From JAAZMI01 sp050948785 (lineage in GTDB: Bacteria > Bacillota > Dethiobacteria > DTU022 > UBA8154): DNA of 64,000 nt. A program made the position numbers and the translations under genes. Under the pieces are notes generated by a model, which was not told the origin of the DNA, searched no databases, and saw only the letters and a list, made by a program, of their open reading frames with translations. Every line of letters starts with the position of its first letter. Position 1 is the first letter of the stretch. The stretch spans positions 1 to 64,000 of the forward strand of contig JBMNEM010000004.1 of NCBI GenBank assembly GCA_050948785.1, written 5' to 3'. Shown one piece after another: positions 26,175 to 35,700 of this stretch.

Positions 26175-26990
26175 ATGGCCTTAATCGAGCTTAAAAATCT
26201 TTCTTTTGGCTATAGTGAACAGGATCTCTTCACCGGCCTGGAGCTGCAAATCAATGCGGGAGAAGTATTCTGCCTGCTCGGACCTAATGGTTGTGGGAAA
26301 ACCACCTTATTGGATTGTATTTTAGGATTGTTAAGGCCACGCCAAGGGGAAATTTTACTTAACGGCAAAAACATTAAACACCTTAACCGGGAAACGGTGG
26401 CCCGGCAAATCGCTTATGTACCGCAGGTACACGAAAAAACCTTCCCTTACAAGGTTTTGGATATTGTGCTCATGGGGCGGGCCGCCTATACTAAAATGTT
26501 CAGTTCCCCTACCCGGGAGGATCTTGCTGTTGCGGAAGAAGCCCTGGAAATGGTCAGCATAGGAAGATTGAAAGAACGCCGCTATACACAGTTGAGTGGA
26601 GGGGAGGGGCAGCTGGTAATGGTCGCCAGGGCTCTAGCCCAAAAAACCCCGCTGATCATTATGGATGAACCCACGGCGCACCTCGATTTCAAACACGAGC
26701 TGACGATCATGGAAACAATTGTCAAGCTGGTGCACGAAACAAACCTTGCAGTTCTTATGTCCACTCATTTTCCCAACCATACTTTTTACTTTGAAAGTAA
26801 CAAGCTTAAAACACGCCTGGCTTTGATGAATCAGGGGAAGTTTCTGGCTACAGGAAAGCCATCCGAAGTATTGACAGAAAAAAATTTGAAACTGCTTTAT
26901 CATATTAATGCCGAGGTGGTTTCTTATAACCTGCAGGACAAAAAAGAACTAAAACAGGTCATCCCGGTAAGCACGCTGCCCGGAGTTTAA
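26175..26990 (+). CDS. ABC transporter ATP-binding protein (FepC/BtuD type)
   Basis: The 271-residue ATPase has Walker A GPNGCGKTT (near 36-44), signature LSGGEGQLV (near 138-146; usual form is SGGQRQ) and Walker B LIIMDEPTAHLD (near 158-169). It energises the permease encoded just upstream. ATG 26175 lies behind GGGGGAGG. Confidence 0.93.
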   Translation: MALIELKNLSFGYSEQDLFTGLELQINAGEVFCLLGPNGCGKTTLLDCILGLLRPRQGEILLNGKNIKHLNRETVARQIAYVPQVHEKTFPYKVLDIVLMGRAAYTKMFSSPTREDLAVAEEALEMVSIGRLKERRYTQLSGGEGQLVMVARALAQKTPLIIMDEPTAHLDFKHELTIMETIVKLVHETNLAVLMSTHFPNHTFYFESNKLKTRLALMNQGKFLATGKPSEVLTEKNLKLLYHINAEVVSYNLQDKKELKQVIPVSTLPGV

Positions 26991-27102
26991 TTTCCATGTT
27001 TTGGTTATTGTTGGCCATCGTTGATCATGGTTAGGCCTTTACGAGAACATCACCTGAAAAAAGCAGTTTAACAGAGCAAGAGAGGGACAAAAGGGGGAAG
27101 CA

Positions 27103-28263
27103 ATGAAAGGAAAAGTCATAATACACAGAAAAAAAGCGGGTTTATGGTCCCGGTGTTTATGCTGGTTTTTATTTTTCTGCCTGGCAGTCAGCTTGCTGAC
27201 AGCAGGCGGTTGTGCACAGCCTGCAAGCCCGGGGCAACCACTAAATAATGGGGAACCGGCTGACAGTACAACGCAACAAATAGAAACCAGAACTGTTGTG
27301 GACTGTGCTGGCCGGGAGGTTCAGATACCGGCCAGCATAGAGCGGATTGCCTGCCTATGCCCTGAAGCGGGCCATGCCATGGCCATGTTGGGTGTAGGGG
27401 ACCGGATCGTTGCTGCAGTGGGAGGTATGCAGAGGGATCTTCTGCTGGTAGAAATGTGCCCGCAGATTGCCAATGTACCGGTGCCAAAGTCCAGCGGTGT
27501 AATTAATATTGAGGAGCTGCTTAATTGTGAGCCGGATGTGGTTTTCGTCAAAGAGGATACTGCACAGAATGAAGCTGAAATGGAGAAAATGAACAAAACC
27601 AAAGTTCCCTTTCTGGTAGTAGAATACGCCAGTATCGAAAAGCAGCAGTGCGCTGTCGAGATGATGGGTACAGTGGTGGGAAACCCTGAAAAAGCAAAAA
27701 GATATAACGAATATTATCAGGATTGCATTAAACATGTGCAAAAACAAATCGCAGAAATCCCCCTTGAGGAGAGGGTAACCGTTTATCATTCCGTTAATGA
27801 AGCGGTGCGCACCGATGTCGAGGGAACTTTACCTGCCGAATGGACCCGCCTGGCCGGTGCCGTAAATGTTTCCCTGGATAAAGAGCTTAAACAGCAGGGT
27901 GGCAAATGTTATGTCAGTCTGGAGCAAATCCTGCTGTGGGATCCCGAAGTTATTCTGGTAAACGATCCGCTGGTAGCGGATTATATCATGTCCAATAAAC
28001 AGTGGGCACCTCTGCAGGCGGTAAAAAACAATAAAGTTTGGCGCCTGCCCAATGGTATTTCACGTTGGGGCCATCCCTCTTCCCTGGAAACACCGCTGGC
28101 GATTCTCTGGACTGCCTGGAAACTTTATCCGGATAAATTTACGGACATTGATTTGGTACAAGAAACGAAATACTTTTACGAGGAGTTTTTCAATTACCGG
28201 CTTACCGATGTGGAAGTAAAAAAAATATTGAGCGGAACGGGTATGCGCGATCCAAAAAATTAA
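27103..28263 (+). CDS. ABC importer substrate-binding lipoprotein
   Basis: The 386-residue protein has a long N-terminal positive region, a hydrophobic segment and lipobox-like LTAGGC, then a periplasmic-binding fold of the FecB/BtuF class (TVVDCAGREVQIPASIERI near 66-84). The ISRWGHPSSLETPLA motif near the C-terminus is frequent in a subgroup of anaerobe importers of unsettled substrate. ATG 27103 follows AAAGGGGG. Iron chelate, corrinoid, or molybdate/tungstate are all possible; the last would suit the formate dehydrogenase in this genome. Confidence 0.88.
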   Translation: MKGKVIIHRKKAGLWSRCLCWFLFFCLAVSLLTAGGCAQPASPGQPLNNGEPADSTTQQIETRTVVDCAGREVQIPASIERIACLCPEAGHAMAMLGVGDRIVAAVGGMQRDLLLVEMCPQIANVPVPKSSGVINIEELLNCEPDVVFVKEDTAQNEAEMEKMNKTKVPFLVVEYASIEKQQCAVEMMGTVVGNPEKAKRYNEYYQDCIKHVQKQIAEIPLEERVTVYHSVNEAVRTDVEGTLPAEWTRLAGAVNVSLDKELKQQGGKCYVSLEQILLWDPEVILVNDPLVADYIMSNKQWAPLQAVKNNKVWRLPNGISRWGHPSSLETPLAILWTAWKLYPDKFTDIDLVQETKYFYEEFFNYRLTDVEVKKILSGTGMRDPKN

Positions 28264-28318
28264 TATATGAAATTAGGTAAGAAAATATATTGAACAGTAT
28301 AGGGAGGTTTTGGTAAAA

Positions 28319-29071
28319 GTGAAGACATTTGTGTGTATTGATGATACTGACAGTATCACTTGTGGGAGCACCGGCAAGCTTCTGGCACGATTAATAGAAA
28401 TAATAGAGGAAAAAGGATGGGGCCACTGTTCTTTTATTACACGGCATCAGTTGTATGTGCACCCCGATATCCCTTATACCTCGCATAACAGCTCCATGTG
28501 TTTTATAATCGATCTAGATGAAAAACATCATGCCAGTTTAATTGACTATATCTCTGATTTCCTTGTCCATGAAAGCGAAGAAGGTTCAGATCCGGGCCTC
28601 TGCGTAGCCGTTCCTGAACGGATCAATAATCCTGAGCTGCTGATCACCTTTGGACAAAAAGCTAAAAAGGCGGTGTTGACCAAGAGCGACGCTTATGAAT
28701 TGGCTAAATCCTTGGGGATCCATCTCTCTGAACACGGCGGCACCGGACAGGGTGTCATCGGCGCCCTTGCCGGCGTTGGTCTACGTTTAAGCGGCAACGA
28801 CGGCCGCTTCCGGGGCCGACTTGATTTAGGAGAAATAAACGAAGTGCTTGCCGTGAACAAAATTCTCCAGCACAAAGATGTAGACCTGGTCAGAGGCCTC
28901 CAAGGGGAAATGCCGGATCACGATGATTTTATCCGGCTGGGTGAAAAGGTCAAAACAGTGCTTTCAGGAGGAAAATCCGTTCTATTGGTGGTTCCGGAAG
29001 ACAATGCTCACGAAACCGCCGGCAAAACACAGTGGCGCACCTGCAGCAAAGAGGAGCTGAGGAAATTCTAG
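28319..29071 (+). CDS. TiaS-like DDTDS-domain protein
   Basis: The roughly 250-residue protein opens with FVCIDDTDS followed by GSTGKLLARL, the N-terminal catalytic signature of archaeal TiaS, which makes agmatidine in tRNA-Ile2. It lacks the Zn-ribbon and OB modules of full TiaS, and bacteria use TilS for that tRNA. A second conserved block HGGTGQGVIGALAGVGLRL is near residues 139-157. GTG 28319 has GGGAGG 11 nt upstream; TTG 28310 is too close. It lies 55 bp after the ABC importer genes, suggesting a shared job. Confidence 0.7.
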   Translation: MKTFVCIDDTDSITCGSTGKLLARLIEIIEEKGWGHCSFITRHQLYVHPDIPYTSHNSSMCFIIDLDEKHHASLIDYISDFLVHESEEGSDPGLCVAVPERINNPELLITFGQKAKKAVLTKSDAYELAKSLGIHLSEHGGTGQGVIGALAGVGLRLSGNDGRFRGRLDLGEINEVLAVNKILQHKDVDLVRGLQGEMPDHDDFIRLGEKVKTVLSGGKSVLLVVPEDNAHETAGKTQWRTCSKEELRKF

Positions 29072-29228
29072 ATTGAAACAGAGTACCTGTCCAATACCTA
29101 GTACATTGAAAATCCATAATAAAAAATAACAAATTGGATTTAAATGTCAAATTTTGCGCTTACCCGGGAAATAATGAAACTACTGCTGCTGTGGAAAACT
29201 TTGGCTATTTTTTCACCTGTTTCTTTGA

Positions 29229-30287
29229 TTATGGGGTTGCAAAAACTTCAGCTTCCTCTAACTGGATAATTCTTTCTTCTGAAATGGATTTCATAATATT
29301 TACAACTGCCTGCAGGTCGCCATATTCCACTTCCGCAGTAACCTTAATAGGCTCACCGCTCGTCAGAGCATCATGAAAGTTGACAAGCTCATTATAGTAA
29401 CCCTTTTGAACCTCATAGGGAATCTGTTCCAAACGGCCGTCATTATAAGCGATATTGATCGTTCCGGCATCACGTTCTTCCAGATAAATCATGCCCCGGG
29501 TTCCAAAAATTCGTAAGCCAATCAAGGGACGCTGCATTTCTGCGCCAGCACAAAAAAAGGTAAAGCTTCCTGTTATGCCGCTTCTAAAGAGCATGTTGAC
29601 CTGAATAACACTATAGGGCGCAAAATCCGCTCTTTGAGGTTGCCCGAAAGCCTGCAATTTCTCTATAGAGCCGAAGATATGTCGTAAGCCGCCGAGCTCA
29701 TGAACGGCGATATCGGTTATAGCTCCAGCCGGATATTCCGGATGCTGACGCCATTCCTTGGCTGGAAATGTATCCTTAAGCATCTCTTGAGGAAAGTTTA
29801 CAACCCTGTTCTGGATAAAATATAAAATCTCCCCGACACGGTTGGTACGTACCATATCACGAAGCATATTTGTTTCCTGGTTATAGCGATAATTTTCCGC
29901 AATCATGATGGGCAAGTTATATTTTGAAGCCAATTTCCGGGCATTTTGGGCTTGTTCCATGGTTGGAGCAAGAGGTTTTTCACAGATAATCCCTTTTCGT
30001 TGCCCGGCTAGTTTTCTGGCAACATCTTCGGTAACAGTATAGTTAAGCTCGATGGGGACCATGATATCAACAACATCCAGATAGGTTTCTTCCAGCATCT
30101 GATGATAGTCTGTATAGACCCTGTCCGGGCTTAAATGAAGACGGTTGGCCCAAGTTTGGGCTTTTCCCTTTTGAAGATCACACAAAGCAACAATCTCATA
30201 GTGATCTGCCAATACCTCGTAGGCCGGATAATGAAGGCGTTCAAAAGCCATACCCACACCCAGGATGCCCACTTTGAGTTTTTTCAA
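29229..30287 (-). CDS. Gfo/Idh/MocA-family oxidoreductase
   Basis: The 352-residue protein has an N-terminal Rossmann fold (GILGVGMAFERLHYP, a modified GxGxxA), the EKPLAPT motif near 100-106 typical of the family, and a C-terminal alpha/beta domain with ENYRYN. It would use NAD(P)(H) on a sugar, inositol or similar polyol-like substrate. The real substrate cannot be read. No sugar genes are beside it; it stands alone. Confidence 0.88.
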   Translation of the reverse strand: MKKLKVGILGVGMAFERLHYPAYEVLADHYEIVALCDLQKGKAQTWANRLHLSPDRVYTDYHQMLEETYLDVVDIMVPIELNYTVTEDVARKLAGQRKGIICEKPLAPTMEQAQNARKLASKYNLPIMIAENYRYNQETNMLRDMVRTNRVGEILYFIQNRVVNFPQEMLKDTFPAKEWRQHPEYPAGAITDIAVHELGGLRHIFGSIEKLQAFGQPQRADFAPYSVIQVNMLFRSGITGSFTFFCAGAEMQRPLIGLRIFGTRGMIYLEERDAGTINIAYNDGRLEQIPYEVQKGYYNELVNFHDALTSGEPIKVTAEVEYGDLQAVVNIMKSISEERIIQLEEAEVFATP

Positions 30288-30439
30288 TAAAATTACCTCT
30301 TTTCACTTCTTTTTTTGCTTTTTTTATTATGTTCCGGGAAGTAAGTACTATGCATGATTACACTCATTTGGGCTGCAATTCCAATAATCCTTTATGAAGG
30401 TTGTACGATTTTTATCGCAGAATCCCGCCACCTGGTAAC

Positions 30440-30468
30440 TTGACAAAACCAGAGCAGTAAGCTAAAAT
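30440..30468 (+). promoter_or_regulatory. Promoter of tRNA-Trp
   Basis: TTGACA (30440-30445) and TAAAAT (30463-30468) are 17 bp apart, 14 bp before the tRNA. Confidence 0.8.
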
Positions 30469-30482
30469 AATATTGGTTATAT

Positions 30483-30558
30483 AGGGGAGTAGCTCAACTG
30501 GCAGAGCAGCGGTCTCCAAAACCGCAGGCTGCGGGTTCAAGTCCTGTCTCCCCTGCCA
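30483..30558 (+). tRNA. tRNA-Trp (CCA)
   Basis: A 76-nt cloverleaf with acceptor AGGGGAG paired with CTCCCCT and encoded CCA. The anticodon loop CTCCAAA gives CCA. Confidence 0.96.
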
Positions 30559-30571
30559 TTACAAACCACGG

Positions 30572-30601
30572 TGCCGTGAGGATTCACGGCATTTTTTTTT
30601 T
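30572..30601 (+). terminator. Terminator after tRNA-Trp
   Basis: TGCCGTGA (30572-30579) pairs with TCACGGCA (30584-30591), then a run of about ten Ts. Confidence 0.92.
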
Positions 30602-30619
30602 CGATACGTATGATCGATA

Positions 30620-30656
30620 CTGGGTCCAAGCCGGGCATGCCTGGACTTGGACCCAG
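30620..30656. repeat. Long perfect-arm palindrome (37 nt)
   Basis: CTGGGTCCAAG (30620-30630) is inverted perfectly at 30646-30656. The 15-nt centre can itself pair (CC-G-GGC with GCC-T-GG), giving a near-complete hairpin. CGATAC occurs twice just upstream (30602-30607 and 30615-30620). No T-run follows, so it is not a normal terminator. It looks like a dispersed palindromic element. Confidence 0.7.
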
Positions 30657-30849
30657 GAAATGGGTAGGATTACGGGATAAACAAGGGATCCTCTCTATTT
30701 TTTCCATAATTTTTATTCAGCATGGTGTATATTGTTTCGTTTCCGTTCTATCTTGCAATGCTGCAACCTTTATAATAAAATAAGAATATGATCATTGATT
30801 GAAATACTGATGTTCTAAGGGATGTTCTGGATATCCCGGGGAGGAAAAG

Positions 30850-31653
30850 ATGTTCGGGTTAATCGGTTGTGGAACCATGGGCAGCGCCCTATTGCAAGGA
30901 ATAATACATAAAAAATTAGTGGATAAAAATGAGATCGTCGTTTTTGATCTGGATGCAGAGCGGGCCAAGCTCTTAAAAGAAAAAATGGGGATCAAGATTG
31001 CTGCTGATGCTCAAACTCTTTGTTCACAAGCCCAAAAAATTTTTCTTGCTGTTAAACCCCAGGATATGCAGGAGCTGCTTCTGCAAATAAAGCCCGTTTT
31101 GAATCCTGACCATCTTCTTATTTCTATTGCTGCCGGTTTATCTATCAGTTTTTTTGAAAAGAAGCTGGGCAAGCCTTTAAAAATAATCCGGATCATGCCC
31201 AACACCCCCTGTCTTGTGGGGGAAGGAATGAGCGTTATTTGTAAGAGTGCAGCCGTTTCCGATAAAGAGATGCAAGGGGTGACCACCTTGGTGGAAGCCC
31301 TGGGCAAGGTTACATCTTTAGAAGAAAAATATATGAGTGCAGTAACCGGGCTAAGTGGCAGCGGCCCGGCATATATTTATTTAGTGATTGAAGCCCTTGC
31401 TGACGGAGGCGTGGAAATGGGCCTGAGTAGGGATGCAGCCCTGCTTATAGCAGCACAAACAGTTCTGGGTGCCGCGAAAATGATTTTGGAAACCGGGGAA
31501 CATCCCGCCGTTTTGAAAAACAAAGTAACTTCCCCAGGAGGCACTACCAGTGCCGGCCTTCTGGCTCTGGAGGAGGGTAGGGTAAAAGCTTCCCTGATTA
31601 AAGCAGTTGTAGAAGCGGCAAAAAGGGAAAGAGCTTTGTCCGATCAAAATTGA
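30850..31653 (+). CDS. proC: Pyrroline-5-carboxylate reductase
   Basis: A 267-residue enzyme that makes proline from pyrroline-5-carboxylate with NAD(P)H. The N-terminal dinucleotide site GLIGCGTMGSAL, MPNTPCLVGEG near 116-126, and the C-terminal signature VTSPGGTTSAGL near 225-236 are intact. ATG 30850 follows GGGGAGG. proB follows after 164 bp; proA is not present next to them. Confidence 0.95.
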   Translation: MFGLIGCGTMGSALLQGIIHKKLVDKNEIVVFDLDAERAKLLKEKMGIKIAADAQTLCSQAQKIFLAVKPQDMQELLLQIKPVLNPDHLLISIAAGLSISFFEKKLGKPLKIIRIMPNTPCLVGEGMSVICKSAAVSDKEMQGVTTLVEALGKVTSLEEKYMSAVTGLSGSGPAYIYLVIEALADGGVEMGLSRDAALLIAAQTVLGAAKMILETGEHPAVLKNKVTSPGGTTSAGLLALEEGRVKASLIKAVVEAAKRERALSDQN

Positions 31654-31817
31654 TTTCTCCGCTCTGACTCCTAAGACAATGCAATGGAAGGTCACAGTCA
31701 TGTTCAATACCAGCGCGTGATGCCGGTCCCCATAAGCTGGCATGAAGATTAATCCTACGGCAAAAACTTCTTTTAGTTGGATTTTTTTAAAAACGGGAAA
31801 CAGGAAGGAGAGCTCCT

Positions 31818-32948
31818 GTGAAGATTAAAAGACCCCTAAACGAAAAATTCATCAAAAAAGTTGTCATTAAGGTGGGCACCCGGCTCCTGACGTATGAAAC
31901 CGGAAAACTAAACCTTAGAATTATTGAAAAACTGGTCAGAGAGATGGCTGATCTGAAAAACCAGGGTAAAGATGTGATCCTTGTTTCATCTGGAGCGGTG
32001 GGAGGGGGGATTGGCCGCCTTGGACTTCAAAGAAAATCTTTATCCATTCCCGAAAGGCAGGCTGTTGCCGCCATCGGCCAGAGTTTATTAATCCAATTTT
32101 ATGAAAAACTCTTCTCCGAATATGGACATATTGTCGCCCAGGTTTTACTCACAAGGGAAGACCTGGAGGAGCGTAAGCGTTACATAAATTCCTGTAACAC
32201 CTTTTTCCATCTCTTAAAATTCGGTGTGATCCCGATTGTGAACGAAAACGATACTACTTCCACTGAAGAAATCGAATTTGGAGATAATGACAAGTTATCC
32301 GCCCTGGTAGCAACGCTTATCAATGCCGACCTGCTGATTATCTTAACAAACACGGAGGGACTCTACACTGTTAATCCTCACCTGGATGACACGGCTACTA
32401 TTATTCCCTTCGTGGAAGAGATTACCCCAGAAATCAAAAATGCTGCCGGAAAGACTGAGGAAGTGTTGGCCCGGGGGGGGATGATTACTAAAATAGAGGC
32501 TGCTGAAATTGTAATGGCTTCCGGTATTGACATGGTTATTGCTAATGGTTTACAGGATAATATTATCAGGCGTATCTTGGAAGGAGAAGAAATCGGCACT
32601 TTTTTTGATTCCAAAAAAAGTTACATGCGTAGCAGAAAACGATGGATTGCCTTTGCGCAAAAGCTAAAAGGTACCATCCATATTGACCCGGGTGCGGAGC
32701 AGGCTTTAATCAAGGAAGGGAAAAGCTTACTCCCTATTGGCATTGTCAAAGTAGAAGGTGATTTTTCCAAAAGCGATGTGATCAGTGTTTGCGGCTCCAG
32801 TGGCCAAGAAATTGCTCGGGGACTGGTCAATTACAGTAGCCAGGAACTGAAGCAGATTACCGGGTATAAATCATCTGAAATCAGAAATATCCTGGGATAT
32901 TCAGACCATGAAGAAGTAATCCACCGTGACAATCTTGTCCTCTGCTAA
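31818..32948 (+). CDS. proB: Glutamate 5-kinase with PUA domain
   Basis: The 376-residue protein phosphorylates glutamate in the first step of proline synthesis. The kinase part has KVGTRLL, VSSGAVGGGIGRL, NENDTTSTEEIEFGDND (near 139-155) and GGMITKIEAA; the C-terminal 90 residues form the PUA domain. GTG 31818 follows AAGGAGAG. A gamma-glutamyl phosphate reductase gene does not follow, so proA must be elsewhere. Confidence 0.95.
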   Translation: MKIKRPLNEKFIKKVVIKVGTRLLTYETGKLNLRIIEKLVREMADLKNQGKDVILVSSGAVGGGIGRLGLQRKSLSIPERQAVAAIGQSLLIQFYEKLFSEYGHIVAQVLLTREDLEERKRYINSCNTFFHLLKFGVIPIVNENDTTSTEEIEFGDNDKLSALVATLINADLLIILTNTEGLYTVNPHLDDTATIIPFVEEITPEIKNAAGKTEEVLARGGMITKIEAAEIVMASGIDMVIANGLQDNIIRRILEGEEIGTFFDSKKSYMRSRKRWIAFAQKLKGTIHIDPGAEQALIKEGKSLLPIGIVKVEGDFSKSDVISVCGSSGQEIARGLVNYSSQELKQITGYKSSEIRNILGYSDHEEVIHRDNLVLC

Positions 32949-33027
32949 AATAAGGATTTTAAATTTGACTGAGGATGTAAACAAAGTAAATAGGATAAAC
33001 TAAAAAAATAGAGAAGAGGTGATACTA

Positions 33028-33348
33028 ATGCTGGATACGGTTATTTCCCTTGGCTGGGGTGCGCTGGCTTTAACCCGTGAAAAAACTGAAAAAGTGCTTC
33101 AGGAGATAGCTGCCAAGGGTAAAACAGGCGGGAAAAACAGTAGGAGCCTCATCCATTCTCTTGCGGAAAGAGGAGTAAAAGAAAGGGCAGCTTTTAAAGA
33201 AAATTTTAGTAATAAAATCGGAGGGCTCTTACAAAAAAGTAATCTTGTCAGTAAAACTGAATTTACAGAGCTGGAAAACAGACTTAAAACATTGGAGGAA
33301 CTAATTAAAAAAGATAACGGGGAAACACCTTCTGATGGTGGTAGATAA
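33028..33348 (+). CDS. Phasin-like coiled-coil protein
   Basis: The 106-residue protein has a short hydrophobic N-terminus, a basic middle and a C-terminal coiled coil (LVSKTEFTELENRLKTLEEL near 74-93) as in the phasin/PhaF-like family found in Clostridia. ATG 33028 follows GAAGAGGTGAT; GTG 33019 lies in that site. It sits directly before a UbiB-type kinase, a pairing I have seen in related genomes. Function is unknown. Confidence 0.65.
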   Translation: MLDTVISLGWGALALTREKTEKVLQEIAAKGKTGGKNSRSLIHSLAERGVKERAAFKENFSNKIGGLLQKSNLVSKTEFTELENRLKTLEELIKKDNGETPSDGGR

Positions 33349-33379
33349 GGCCCGTGATTACTTCACGGGCCTTTATTTT
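33347..33379 (+). terminator. Terminator between the phasin-like gene and the ubiB-like gene
   Basis: AAGGCCCGTGA (33347-33357) pairs with 33363-33373, followed by TTATTTT. The tail is imperfect, so it may only partly stop transcription. Confidence 0.7.
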
Positions 33380-33410
33380 CATCCGGTTGATGATGTGACG
33401 GTGAACTATT

Positions 33411-35075
33411 TTGGAAAAGATCGCCTATGTAAAAAGGTTGCGAAAAATTTTTCATACGCTGGCTAACTACGGCTTTGGACAGTTAATTCAAAATACGGGT
33501 ATAAAGGAACTTGCCCGTTACCTACCTTTTCCTTTAAAACGCAAAGAAAAAAAAGGGATAAAGGAACTTTCCCCAGCAGTAAGATTGCGACTCGTTTTAG
33601 AAGAATTAGGTCCTACTTTTATTAAATTTGGACAACTTTTAAGCACCCGTGCCGATCTTCTTCCCTCCGATTATATTCAGGAGCTGCGCCGTCTTCAGGA
33701 TCAGGTCACATCTTTCTCTTTTTCTCAGGTTAAGGAGGTAATTGAAAAGGAGCTAAAATACCCTCTGCATCTCCTTTTTGAAAGCTTTGAAGAAGCACCT
33801 CTGGCTGCTGCTTCCATTGGACAGGTGCATAGGGCTGTTCTGCCCGGGAAGAAAGAAATAGCGGTAAAAGTACAAAGGCCGGACATCAAGAAAATAATTG
33901 AAGTTGACCTGGCAATTTTAGAGGAAATAGCCTTACTGTTGGATAAATATACTCTTACCGGCAAGCTATATCATTTCGCCGCCATAGTCCGGGAGTTTAA
34001 ACAAACTATCCATATGGAATTAAATTTTTATCAAGAGGGGCGAAATGCCGAACGCTTCAAAAAAAATTTTATTTCGGAAAAAAATATATATATTCCCAGT
34101 ATTTACTGGAACTATACCACACCCAAAATCCTTACTATGGAATATATGGATGGGGTGATGCTCAACAACCCGGAAGAACTGGGAAAGGAAGGTTTTTCTA
34201 AACGCAAACTCGTTGAAAATTTGAGTAAAGCTTTTCTAAAACAGATCCTGATCGACGGTTTTTTCCATGGCGATCCCCATCCTGGAAATATCGGCGTATT
34301 GGCGGGTGAAAAGCTCTATTTCCTGGATTTTGGCATTACCGGTTTTCTGCACGAAGAACAACGGCAGGCTCTAAGTGAGTTGATGCTGGGGGTTATCTAC
34401 CATGACATGGATAGAATTATGCATGCCCTGCAGAGCTTGGCCATAATCTCTGAAGAAACAGATAAAAAACTTCTCAAACTGGAGCTAGAGCGCTTACAGG
34501 AAAAGTACTACAATATCCCTCTGCAGAACTTGCATTTTGGCCAGGTTATGTATGAACTCATGGAGATATCCTTTAAACAGCAGATCATTCTTTCTCCGGA
34601 ATTTACCCTTTTAGCGAAAACTTTTATAACTTTAGAAGGATTGATTACTGATTTGGAACCAAATTTTAGCATTGCCGAAATAATAGCTCCTTTTAGTAAG
34701 GAATTCTTGCGCCAAAAATTTTCCCGGAAAAAGATTGCTTCTACAGTTTATCAGCATCTTGGCAAATACTTTCGCCTGGTAGAAATTCTTCCCCAGCATC
34801 TCAGCACAATTCTGGAAAAAGGGGCCGCCGGCAATGTAAAAATTAAAGTAGAGTTTGTGAACACAGAGCGCATTCTCCACCACTTGAATAATATGATTAA
34901 CAGAATTTCATTCAGTATCGTTTTAGCCAGTATTATTGTCGGTCTTTGCTTGGCGTTACAATTTGCAGAAGTTACTCTTTTCCGGTATTTTCCCATTGCG
35001 CAGTTCGGACTTATTCTTGCTGCTTTAATGGGTTTTTGGTGGCTATGGTCTATACTTCGCTCCGGAAAACTTTAG
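33411..35075 (+). CDS. AarF/ABC1/UbiB-family atypical kinase
   Basis: The 554-residue protein has the family KxGQ motif (KFGQLLSTRAD near 73-83), the alanine-rich nucleotide loop AAASIGQVH, the invariant Lys in AVKVQRP, HGDPHPGN catalytic loop (near 283-290) and DFGITG. Two C-terminal transmembrane helices lie near 500-548. It is a membrane-bound ATPase or kinase tied to lipid or quinone biology in other bacteria. TTG 33411 has only a weak upstream site. There are no quinone genes around it. Confidence 0.9.
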   Translation: MEKIAYVKRLRKIFHTLANYGFGQLIQNTGIKELARYLPFPLKRKEKKGIKELSPAVRLRLVLEELGPTFIKFGQLLSTRADLLPSDYIQELRRLQDQVTSFSFSQVKEVIEKELKYPLHLLFESFEEAPLAAASIGQVHRAVLPGKKEIAVKVQRPDIKKIIEVDLAILEEIALLLDKYTLTGKLYHFAAIVREFKQTIHMELNFYQEGRNAERFKKNFISEKNIYIPSIYWNYTTPKILTMEYMDGVMLNNPEELGKEGFSKRKLVENLSKAFLKQILIDGFFHGDPHPGNIGVLAGEKLYFLDFGITGFLHEEQRQALSELMLGVIYHDMDRIMHALQSLAIISEETDKKLLKLELERLQEKYYNIPLQNLHFGQVMYELMEISFKQQIILSPEFTLLAKTFITLEGLITDLEPNFSIAEIIAPFSKEFLRQKFSRKKIASTVYQHLGKYFRLVEILPQHLSTILEKGAAGNVKIKVEFVNTERILHHLNNMINRISFSIVLASIIVGLCLALQFAEVTLFRYFPIAQFGLILAALMGFWWLWSILRSGKL

Positions 35076-35109
35076 TTGCGGTTAAGAAATTATAAGGGAG
35101 GGGATCAGG

Positions 35110-35574
35110 TTGTTCTGGGTAATTTTTGCAGCAGTCATCTGGCTTTTTATCATCATCTTTTTACGTTCTTCTTTAGGGAAATTCTGGAGTGCAGGATTTT
35201 GGGCTATTGTAGTCGGATACCTCCTTAATGATCTTTTTATTAAAAATGAATTCTACCTTTTTAACAAAATACTTTATCCCATCCAGGAAATCCCGGCGGC
35301 CTATTTTATTTGCCTGGCAGGAATTGGAGTTATCCTCGCCTCTTTTTTACCCCAGGAAAAAACCTGGCAACTGCCATATTTAATCCTTCTAAGTATTATT
35401 TTTTCCGGTTTGGAATTGTTTGCTGAAAGGCAAGGTTACCTCACTTACATCCACTGGACCTTATATTACAGTTTTTTATATAAACTGTTCGCATTTATTG
35501 CAATTGCATGGTTAAGTAATTTAACTGTTAAACGCCGGAAAAACAGTTACTTTTTTGATCGAGGTGCTTTTTAA
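35110..35574 (+). CDS. Small polytopic membrane protein, unknown
   Basis: A 154-residue protein with about five hydrophobic helices (residues 2-19, 27-45, 61-80, 88-105 and 125-140) and a basic C-terminus. It resembles small integral proteins of Firmicutes with no assigned function. TTG 35110 follows AGGGAGGGG, 34 bp after the UbiB-type gene, so the two may be co-transcribed. Confidence 0.7.
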   Translation: MFWVIFAAVIWLFIIIFLRSSLGKFWSAGFWAIVVGYLLNDLFIKNEFYLFNKILYPIQEIPAAYFICLAGIGVILASFLPQEKTWQLPYLILLSIIFSGLELFAERQGYLTYIHWTLYYSFLYKLFAFIAIAWLSNLTVKRRKNSYFFDRGAF

Positions 35575-35700
35575 AAATGTATAATTCCCTCCGGAAAATT
35601 TAGTAAAAGTTTATTGTTTCTAGATAGAGGAAAACTATCTTTTAGTCACGAACTAATAAATAAATAGACAGATAAAAAAACCAGGGGGGGTAAAATTTTT

